In this document: positions 1-5,598 of the stretch, in pieces
How the letters are laid out: every line of letters begins with the position of its first letter
Position numbering within the stretch: the first letter of the stretch is position 1
Source of the DNA: Porphyrobacter sp.
GTDB lineage: Bacteria; Pseudomonadota; Alphaproteobacteria; Sphingomonadales; Sphingomonadaceae
NCBI GenBank assembly: GCA_021732945.1
Contig: JAKFWB010000249.1
Location: forward strand, 1-8,213
Reading direction: 5' to 3'
DNA: 8,213 nucleotides
Notes under the pieces: model-generated
What the model saw: the letters and a program-made list of their open reading frames with translations, nothing else
What the model was told of the DNA's origin: nothing
Databases searched by the model: none
Translations under genes and position numbers: made by a program

Positions 1-1468
1 GGTCGGCATCGACCGCCGCAAACAGCGCGTAAACATCGGTGGTGAAGGCATCATTGTAAAGCTGGGTTGTCGGGTTGTCCGATCCCGGCGCATTGTAAAG
101 CTGGCGCGTAACCCCCTGCCCCAGATCGGCCCCAAGGCTCACCCCGACTTCGCGGTCGATATGCAGGTAATAGGCGCCGACCTGCCAGTTGACCGCCTCA
201 TCGCCATTGGAAGCGAGGCGGATTTCGCCGCTGATATCCTCTTGATTGCGGACCTGGAACTGCGTGCCGTCACACGTCGTCGGGCTATAGGTGCCGAAGG
301 TCGATCCACTCGCCGGATTGAAGATGAACGGGACCGGGCTGGTCCCGAGAAAGGTCGGCGCGTTGAGCGGAAAGCCGGTGAGCGCCGCCGTGGTCGCCGC
401 GCAGCTATTGGCCGCCGCCACCGAAGTGGGCGTCGCGCCGGGGAAGGTGAAGCGCGCAAAATCGGCTGAGGTGCCATCAGCGGTCAGCGACTGATCAACG
501 TCGCTGTAAAGCACCCATGCGGTCAGCGTGATGCTGTCGAAATCATGCTCCAGCTTGGCCGATGTCTCGAAGGTGGTCTGATCATTGGTCGGGCGAATGT
601 TCGAATAGAAATCGAACGGGTGGCGGTTCACATCCTCGAAGAACGCCGGATCGACTGCGGCGAAATTGGGCAGGTGGAAGCTCGCGTTGAAATTGATCGA
701 TGCCCCGCGTAGATCGGCATAGCGCGCCTTCACGTCGAGTTCGGTGTTCGGCCCGATATCCGCCACGAACCGCGCATCCAGCCCGAACACTTCCTGATCA
801 TCTACCGTGTTGGAATTCAGGAAGCGGTTGCGGAAGAAGCCATCGGTGGTCGAATAATTGCCGGACAACACAAGCCCGGCGGTCTCGCCGATCGGGGTCG
901 CGATATAGGCGTTGGCGAGGTAGGTATTGTCCTGCGCCGCGCGCACCAGCACCCCGCCCTCCAGCACGTCGCCCGGCTTCAGCGTTTGCAGCACAATCGC
1001 GCCCGCCGCAGCATTGCGGCCATAGAGCGCGCCTTGCGGGCCTTTCAGGATTTCGACCTGCCGCAAGGTGCCCTGATTCTGATTCAGTTGCGCGGTGTTG
1101 GTCTTGAGGATCCCGTCGACCACCAGCGCAACCGAGCTTTCCGCATCGCGCGCGCCGTTAATGCCGCGAATGTTGATCTGGGTATCGCCCGCTTCTGCTG
1201 TGCCGGTGACGATGGTCACTCCCGGGGTCAGCTGGATGAAATCATCCGCGCGCTGCACGCCGGTCTTGGCGAGGGTTTCCGCGCCAAACACAGTGACCGA
1301 CGCGGGCACATCAGCCAAGCTTTCAGACTGGCGGCGAGCGGTGACGATAATGCCCGTTTCTTCTTCAGCCGCCTGCTCCGTCGCGGGCGCATCCTGCGCG
1401 GCGGCGGGCACAGACACGGCAATGGCACCAAGCGCCGCACCAGAGGCAAGAACCAAACGGACATTCAT
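1..1468 (-). CDS. TonB-dependent outer-membrane receptor, N-terminal 489 residues (C-terminus outside window)
   Basis: Energy-dependent uptake channel of the outer membrane; the substrate is unknown. The frame stays open from ATG at 1468 to the window edge. Residues 1-24 are a signal peptide (MNVRLVLASG start, hydrophobic core, AAA before Q25). Residues 39-46 (GIIVTARR) resemble the TonB-box region of sphingomonad receptors. A plug domain follows at about 52-163, with landmarks TPGVTI (81-86), INIRGI (98-103), VDGI (117-120), VEILKGPQGALYGRNAAAGAI (138-158) read as the usual plug core, and then beta-barrel strands. NQEDISGEIRLAS (408-420) and WQVGAYYLHIDRE (428-440) are typical barrel segments. 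Two cysteines, C356 and C399, sit in a putative outer loop. A Shine-Dalgarno TCAGGAG (1484-1478 on the minus strand) lies 9 nt before the ATG. No FecA-type signalling extension is seen. The gene diverges from the GntR gene, and a GntR-type palindrome lies between them, so co-regulation with the catabolic operon is inferred. The family call is firm; the substrate is open. Confidence 0.95.
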   Translation of the reverse strand, partial: MNVRLVLASGAALGAIAVSVPAAAQDAPATEQAAEEETGIIVTARRQSESLADVPASVTVFGAETLAKTGVQRADDFIQLTPGVTIVTGTAEAGDTQINIRGINGARDAESSVALVVDGILKTNTAQLNQNQGTLRQVEILKGPQGALYGRNAAAGAIVLQTLKPGDVLEGGVLVRAAQDNTYLANAYIATPIGETAGLVLSGNYSTTDGFFRNRFLNSNTVDDQEVFGLDARFVADIGPNTELDVKARYADLRGASINFNASFHLPNFAAVDPAFFEDVNRHPFDFYSNIRPTNDQTTFETSAKLEHDFDSITLTAWVLYSDVDQSLTADGTSADFARFTFPGATPTSVAAANSCAATTAALTGFPLNAPTFLGTSPVPFIFNPASGSTFGTYSPTTCDGTQFQVRNQEDISGEIRLASNGDEAVNWQVGAYYLHIDREVGVSLGADLGQGVTRQLYNAPGSDNPTTQLYNDAFTTDVYALFAAVDAD

Positions 1469-1667
1469 GGGACGGCACTCCTGAAGGAATTGAGATGGAT
1501 GGGTCAGGCGAGGATCACAGCCTCGTTCGGTAAGATCTGGGTGGGGCGGAAAAGCCGCGAAAGTGGGCGCACGCGACCATGGCTGGCACGCCCCGCTTGG
1601 CTGCTGGCAGTTCGAACAATCACCCTGATGCCATTCACAGCACACACCCCTGTTGCGTGTGAGATGA

Positions 1668-1697
1668 AAGTTATTGTATACAAAACGCGCTCGTCAA
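1668..1697 (-). promoter_or_regulatory. Candidate sigma-70-like promoter of the receptor gene
   Basis: On the minus strand TTGACG (1697-1692) matches five of six bases of the -35 consensus. An 18-nt spacer leads to TAACTT (1673-1668), which keeps the conserved first, second and last bases of a -10 box but is otherwise weak. The palindrome TTGTATACAA lies wholly inside the spacer and touches the -10 box, a position where a bound repressor would block RNA polymerase. The -10 assignment is uncertain. Confidence 0.4.
1673..1684. promoter_or_regulatory. Operator O1, palindrome for the GntR/FCD regulator
   Basis: ATTGTATACAAA contains the perfect 10-bp inverted repeat TTGTATACAA (1674-1683). FadR/FCD-type GntR proteins commonly bind short AT-rich palindromes with TTGT...ACAA half-sites, so this matches the family encoded next door. 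The same 12 bases recur at 2555-2566 in front of the catabolic operon. The site is 154 bases before the gntR start and 205 bases from the receptor start, so it can serve both divergent genes. A plus-strand -10-like TATACA (1677-1682) overlaps it, with a poor -35 candidate TTGCGT (1653-1658, 18-nt spacer); autoregulation of gntR is possible. Confidence 0.75.
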
Positions 1698-1793
1698 GCA
1701 TTTTGCGCAAATGTGACGATGGCGGCATCGCAGGTGTGTCTTCGCCGCCGCAGGGCGTATCGTGGGGCAGACTTGGCGCAACCAAGGAAGCGT

Positions 1794-1841
1794 ATGATCA
1801 TCCCCCGGTTTTCCTTTTCAGCCCCGGCCATTCTCGCATGA
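1794..1841 (+). CDS. Possible 15-codon leader peptide coupled to gntR
   Basis: An ATG at 1794 is preceded by a good Shine-Dalgarno AAGGAAG (1784-1790, 3 nt before the ATG, or 5 nt if AAGGA is the core). It opens a frame reading MIIPRFSFSAPAILA and stops at TGA 1839-1841. That stop overlaps the gntR start codon as ATGA. The gntR ATG itself has no recognisable Shine-Dalgarno, so re-initiation after this short frame would explain how gntR is translated. I do not recognise the peptide; it may have no function beyond coupling. A short frame like this can arise by chance, so confidence is low. Confidence 0.3.
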   Translation: MIIPRFSFSAPAILA

Positions 1842-2497
1842 GCCGCGCGTCTGAACAAGCCTATGCCACAATCCGCGCCCATCTGGTGAGCGGCGCGGTC
1901 AGCCCCAATGAACAGCTGACCGAAGACCAATTGGCTCAGATTGCCGGGGTAAGCCGCACCCCGGTGCGCGACGCGGTGCGGCGGCTGGAGGACGAGCTGC
2001 TGCTGGTGCGCAGCGACACCAAGCGATTGTTCGTGGCCGATTGGAGCCGCGACGATATCGAGGAAATGTTTGCCCTGCGCCAGATGCTCGAATGCCATGC
2101 AGCCGAGCGTGCGGCGCAGCGCCTTTCCCGAGCGCAGATTGCCGATTTGGAGACAGTCAACCGGACACTGAAAGAGGCGATTGAGCAGCCCGCCCCTGAT
2201 GTCGCGCGCTTCCTTGAGGCCAACCGCGCGTTCCATGACGTGATCATCGACGCGGCGGATTCGCCCCGCCTCGCGCAAATGCTGGCCAAGCTGGTCGAGG
2301 CGCCGGTGGTGCTGCGCACCGCGCGCAACTATTCGCTCGACGACCTGCGCCAATCCGCGCGCGATCATGACGAGTTGATCGCCGCCTTTGCCGCCAGCGA
2401 TGCCGATTGGGCGCGCGCTGTGATGGGGAGCCATCTGCGCCGCGCGTTCCACACATTTGCCCGCGCGGTTGGCCCGGCGGAGGCGCAGAAGCCCTAA
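1838..2497 (+). CDS. GntR-family transcriptional regulator, FCD (FadR-C) subfamily
   Basis: Cytoplasmic one-component regulator, probably a repressor released by a carboxylic-acid-type ligand, as is usual for FCD proteins. It has 219 residues, normal for the subfamily. The N-terminal winged helix-turn-helix spans about 8-66, with the signature LTEDQLAQIAGVSRTPVRDA (27-46) followed by the recognition-helix end and wing. The FCD helical domain spans about 72-210. Family metal/ligand-site histidines are present as H133 (NRAFH), H177 (RDHDEL) and H199 (GSHLRR); the usual Asp of the D-x3-H pair is N129, a common variant. The ATG at 1838 is chosen because the domain begins right after it; the frame is open further upstream only as antisense of the receptor gene. 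There is no obvious Shine-Dalgarno, but a short leader frame overlaps the start. Two identical palindromes, at 1673 and 2555, flank the gene and are its likely binding sites. The effector is unknown. Confidence 0.93.
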   Translation: MSRASEQAYATIRAHLVSGAVSPNEQLTEDQLAQIAGVSRTPVRDAVRRLEDELLLVRSDTKRLFVADWSRDDIEEMFALRQMLECHAAERAAQRLSRAQIADLETVNRTLKEAIEQPAPDVARFLEANRAFHDVIIDAADSPRLAQMLAKLVEAPVVLRTARNYSLDDLRQSARDHDELIAAFAASDADWARAVMGSHLRRAFHTFARAVGPAEAQKP

Positions 2498-2554
2498 CAA
2501 CGCCGCAATGCCAGCGTGATTCCAGGCACCCGATCCCGCGTGAGTGTGATTGCA

Positions 2555-2566
2555 ATTGTATACAAA
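2555..2566. promoter_or_regulatory. Operator O2 in front of the lyase-hyuAB-CoA-transferase operon
   Basis: ATTGTATACAAA is repeated here exactly as at 1673-1684, again with the perfect palindrome TTGTATACAA (2556-2565). It lies in the 116-base gap between gntR and the lyase gene, 47 bases before the lyase start. A -35-like TTGCAA (2550-2555) directly abuts it. A weak -10-like TAATCC (2572-2577, spacer 16) follows, which would put the operator in the promoter spacer, as at O1. The matching position and sequence support repression of the operon by the neighbouring GntR protein. The promoter boxes themselves are weak. Confidence 0.75.
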
Positions 2567-2613
2567 TTAGGTAATCCGCTCAGCGCACAAAATGGCAAAG
2601 GCAGGCGATTCCC

Positions 2614-3522
2614 ATGGGCCCCGCATCAATCGAACTGGTCGAAGTCGGCCCGCGCGACGGGCTCCAGAATGAACCCGACATCATTGGCACCGCAACAAAA
2701 CTCTCGCTTATCAACCGCATGATCTGCTATGGCGCGCGGCGGCTGGAGGTGGCGAGTTTCGTCCACCCGCAGCGGGTGCCGCAGATGGCCGATGCCGAAG
2801 CCGTGATCGCGGGCCTGCCTGATGATCCGGCCTGCACCTATGTCGGCCTCGTCCTCAACAAACGCGGGGTGCTGCGCGCGCTCGCCACCCGCGAGAATGG
2901 TGCGCGCGGGGTTGATCAGGTCGGCTGCGTAATCGTCGCCAGCGACACTTTCGGCCAGAAGAACCAGGGCCAGACCATTGCCGAGGGGATCGCCGAAACC
3001 CGCGCCATGCTGCGCTTCGCCCGCGCGGAAGGGATGCGCGCGCAGGTCACCATCAGCGCCGCTTTTGGCTGCCAGTTCGAAGGCGAGGTGAAACATTCCA
3101 CCGTGCTCGCCATTGCCGAGGAACTCGCCATCGAGATGCCTGAGGAAATCGCGCTGGCCGATACCATCGGTGTCGGCACGCCGTTCGAGGCGGGCGAATT
3201 GTTCGGCAAGCTGGGCGAGACGCTCGGCGGCGCAATCCCGATGCGCGCGCATTTCCACAACACGCGGGGCACCGGCATCGCCAATGCGTGGGAGGCTTAC
3301 AAGGCGGGCGTGCGGGTGTTCGACGCCTCGCTCGGCGGGCTTGGCGGCTGCCCCTTTGCCCCGCGCGCGACGGGAAATATCGCCACTGAGGACCTTATCT
3401 ACATGATGGCGCGTTCGGGCGTGGAAAGCGGCATTGATCTCGAAGCGGCAATCGCGGCGAACAAATGGTTTGCGGGTGAGCTGGGGCGCGAATTGCCCTC
3501 AGCCGTCGCGCGCGCAGCATAG
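2614..3522 (+). CDS. HMG-CoA-lyase-like enzyme (HMGL/DRE-TIM family)
   Basis: Predicted cytoplasmic, divalent-metal-dependent carbon-carbon lyase, cleaving a 3-hydroxy-3-methylglutaryl-CoA-like thioester into acetyl-CoA (or another acyl-CoA) and a keto compound. The 302 residues form one TIM-barrel domain of normal length. Visible motifs are VEVGPRDGLQNE (9-20; R14 and metal ligand D15), E45, ASFV with VPQMAD (47-60), ADTIGVGTP (182-190; D183), HFHNTRG (213-219; metal ligands H213 and H215), and GLGGCPFAP (242-250) with the catalytic-loop cysteine C246, then metal ligand N255 in TGNIATED. All core residues known from human HMG-CoA lyase are present. The stretch after the two histidines is N-T-R-G instead of the usual D-T-Y-G-Q, marking a divergent subgroup, so the true substrate may not be HMG-CoA. 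A purine-rich AAAGGCAGG (2597-2605) lies 8 nt before the ATG. It is the first gene of the operon, directly after O2. No leucine-degradation genes accompany it. Confidence 0.9.
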   Translation: MGPASIELVEVGPRDGLQNEPDIIGTATKLSLINRMICYGARRLEVASFVHPQRVPQMADAEAVIAGLPDDPACTYVGLVLNKRGVLRALATRENGARGVDQVGCVIVASDTFGQKNQGQTIAEGIAETRAMLRFARAEGMRAQVTISAAFGCQFEGEVKHSTVLAIAEELAIEMPEEIALADTIGVGTPFEAGELFGKLGETLGGAIPMRAHFHNTRGTGIANAWEAYKAGVRVFDASLGGLGGCPFAPRATGNIATEDLIYMMARSGVESGIDLEAAIAANKWFAGELGRELPSAVARAA

Positions 3523-3536
3523 TTGAAGGACACGGC

Positions 3537-5594
3537 ATGACGTACAGGTTGGGTGTGGATGTGGGCGGGACTTTCACCGACCTGCTGCTGTTTGACGAAG
3601 CGAGCGGCGCGTTCTGGCGGCACAAGACGCCGTCGACGCCGCATGATAGCTCCGAAGGCATCCTCAATGGCGTGAAAGCGATCATGGCCGATGCGGGGAT
3701 CACCGCAGCGGATATCGCGTACTTCCTCCACGGCACCACGGTCGCCACCAATGCCGTGCTCGAAGGCAAGGGTGCGAAGGTCGGCCTCGTCACAACGCAA
3801 GGCTACCGCGACATCATGCAGATCGCGCGCAGCTTCGTGCCCGGCGGGCTGGCGGCGTGGATCGTATGGCCCAAGCCGCAGCCCCTCGCGCGGCTTGAAC
3901 ACACCGTGGAAGTGCCCGGCCGCATGGACGCACAAGGCCGCGAGGTCGCCCCGCTCGTTGAAGACGCGGTGCGAGGCGCGTTGCGCAAGCTGAAGGGCGA
4001 CGGGATCGAAGCGCTCACCGTCAGCCTGATGAACGCCTATCTCAACGGCGCGCACGAAGCGCGGATCGGCGAAATCGCTGCCGAAGAACTGCCCGGCATT
4101 CCCGTCTCATTGAGCCACGAAGTCCTGCCCGAGATGCAGGAATATGAACGCACGCTGTCAACCGTGGCCAATGCGGCGGTGCGCCCGGTGGTGAGCAAAT
4201 ATATCTCGAACCTGCGCAGCCGGTTGGAGCAGGAGGGCTTCAAGGGCCGCCTGTCGCTGCTGCGATCAGACGGCGGGCTGATGTCGAGCCAGAAGGCCGA
4301 GGAACATCCGGTCAACATCCTCATGTCCGGCCCCGCCGGTGGGGTGACCGGCGCGCTGTGGGTGGCGAAGAATGCCGGGTTTGAAAATATCCTGACACTG
4401 GATGTGGGCGGCACTTCGACCGATGTGGCCCTGATTCAGGGATTGGAACCGCGCCGCCAGCGCACCACTGAAGTCGGGCACTTGTCGGTGCGCGCGTCGG
4501 CGCTGGATGTGAAGACCGTGGGCGCGGGCGGCGGCTCGATTGCCCACGTTCCCCAGCTCACCGGCGCGCTGCGCGTCGGGCCGGAAAGCGCAGGCGCGGT
4601 GCCGGGGCCGGTGGCCTATAACAAGGGCGGCACGCTGCCCACGGTGACCGATGCCAATGTGGTGCTGGGCTACCTGCCCGAAGACCTATTGGGCGGCGCC
4701 TTCAAGCTCGACCGGGAAGGCGCAAAGGTTGCGGTGCAGACCATCGCCGATGCATTGGGCATCAGCCTGATGGAAGCCGCGCGCGGGATCATCGATATCG
4801 TCAACGAGAACATGTTCGGCGCGCTGCGGATGATCTCGGTCCAGCAGGGCTACGACCCGCGCGAATTTGCGCTGATGGGCTTTGGCGGCGCGGGGCCGCT
4901 GCATGTTAACGCGGTGGCGCGATTGATGGGCAGCTGGCCTGCGATCTCGCCCGTTTCCCCCGGCGTGCTGTGCGCACTCGGCGATGCGACCACGCGGATG
5001 CGGACCGAGACCGCGCGCAGTTTCTCGCGCCTTGCTCGCGACACCAGTATCGCCGATCTTGTGAACGTGCTCGACGACATGGCCGAGCAGACCCGCAACG
5101 AGTTGGTCGCCGACGGCATCCCCGAGGAACAGATCACCTCGCTGTTCGAAATCGACGTGCGCTATGCCGGACAGGCGTTCGAAGTGCCGCTCACCATCAC
5201 GCAAGCTGTGCTGGAAGCGGATGGGATCGAAGGCATCCTCGCGCGTTTCGACGAAGAGCATTTGCGCCTCTTCACCTTCAACATGGATACCCCGCACGAG
5301 ATCGTGAATCTGCGCGCGGTGGCGCAGGGGCAGGCCCCAGCCCTGCCCGCGACCGAGCTGCCCAACGGCGACGGCGATCCCACCGCTGCGAAGATCCGCG
5401 ATCACAAAGTGTGGATCGACGGGGCTGAGCGGCCCGCTGTGATCTACAACCGCGCCAGACTGCGGCAGGGCGACGTCATCGAAGGCCCGGCGATCATCAC
5501 CGAAATGGATTCGACCACGCTGGTCGAACATGATTGTCGCGCGGTTGTTGACGCGGTCGGTAACATCCTCATCACTCTCAAGGCGAAGGGCTAA
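3537..5594 (+). CDS. hyuA: Hydantoinase/oxoprolinase subunit A (HyuA family)
   Basis: ATP-binding subunit of an ATP-dependent hydantoinase/oxoprolinase-family complex. Such complexes open cyclic amides (hydantoins, 5-oxoproline, caprolactam) or carboxylate ketones (acetone, acetophenone). It has 685 residues, the usual size for a stand-alone A subunit. The N-terminal ASKHA-type domain starts with phosphate-loop motif GVDVGGTFTD (6-15) and includes HGTTVATNAVLEGKGA (65-80). The central hydantoinase A domain has LRSDGGLMS (242-250), MSGPAGGVTGA (263-273) and the second phosphate motif LDVGGTSTDVAL (288-299). FGGAGPLH (449-456) and SPGVLCALGDA (474-484) follow, then a C-terminal beta domain with EGPAII (649-654) and GNILIT (675-680). 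Segment 99-115 (SFVPGGLAAWIVWPKPQ) departs from the usual RP-x-LYDL-type stretch and may mark a substrate subgroup. Shine-Dalgarno GAAGGA (3525-3530) lies 6 nt before the ATG; 14 nt separate it from the lyase gene and 4 nt from hyuB. The specific reaction cannot be told from sequence. Confidence 0.93.
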   Translation: MTYRLGVDVGGTFTDLLLFDEASGAFWRHKTPSTPHDSSEGILNGVKAIMADAGITAADIAYFLHGTTVATNAVLEGKGAKVGLVTTQGYRDIMQIARSFVPGGLAAWIVWPKPQPLARLEHTVEVPGRMDAQGREVAPLVEDAVRGALRKLKGDGIEALTVSLMNAYLNGAHEARIGEIAAEELPGIPVSLSHEVLPEMQEYERTLSTVANAAVRPVVSKYISNLRSRLEQEGFKGRLSLLRSDGGLMSSQKAEEHPVNILMSGPAGGVTGALWVAKNAGFENILTLDVGGTSTDVALIQGLEPRRQRTTEVGHLSVRASALDVKTVGAGGGSIAHVPQLTGALRVGPESAGAVPGPVAYNKGGTLPTVTDANVVLGYLPEDLLGGAFKLDREGAKVAVQTIADALGISLMEAARGIIDIVNENMFGALRMISVQQGYDPREFALMGFGGAGPLHVNAVARLMGSWPAISPVSPGVLCALGDATTRMRTETARSFSRLARDTSIADLVNVLDDMAEQTRNELVADGIPEEQITSLFEIDVRYAGQAFEVPLTITQAVLEADGIEGILARFDEEHLRLFTFNMDTPHEIVNLRAVAQGQAPALPATELPNGDGDPTAAKIRDHKVWIDGAERPAVIYNRARLRQGDVIEGPAIITEMDSTTLVEHDCRAVVDAVGNILITLKAKG

Positions 5595-5598
5595 GACC

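Larger units (their letters stand above)
1469..1837. other. Divergent intergenic control region between receptor and gntR
   Basis: This 369-base stretch holds no full-size gene. It contains the receptor's Shine-Dalgarno (1478-1484), the palindromic operator at 1673-1684, a candidate receptor promoter just beside it, and a possible 15-codon leader ORF running into the gntR start. The bases around the palindrome (about 1660-1720) are visibly more AT-rich than the neighbouring genes, as expected for a promoter. If the candidate promoter is right, the receptor mRNA has a leader of roughly 190 nt. I see no convincing structured riboswitch or rho-independent terminator in it. Confidence 0.7.

Noticed and set aside
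52..104. Two copies of CATTGTAAAGCTGG, considered as a regulatory or mobile-element repeat
   Set aside because: They lie inside the receptor coding frame 39 nt apart, in phase, and simply encode the repeated QLYN residues.
1717..1730. Inverted repeat CGATG-GCGG-CATCG, considered as a terminator or second operator
   Set aside because: The stem is only 5 bp, has no T-run, and is unlike the AT-rich operator; such short repeats are expected by chance in this composition.
1504..1785. 93-codon minus-strand frame in the divergent control region
   Set aside because: It covers the operator and promoter candidates, has no recognisable motif or good ribosome site, and starts upstream of the likely receptor transcription start.
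986..1837. Long open frame on the plus strand running in frame into gntR (would give a 503-residue protein)
   Set aside because: Up to 1468 it is antisense to the well-supported receptor gene; the added sequence shows no domain, and the winged-helix domain begins right after ATG 1838. High GC makes such open antisense frames common.
2498..2613. Gap after gntR, examined for a transcription terminator
   Set aside because: No GC-rich hairpin followed by a T-run is visible; the only convincing element there is operator O2.
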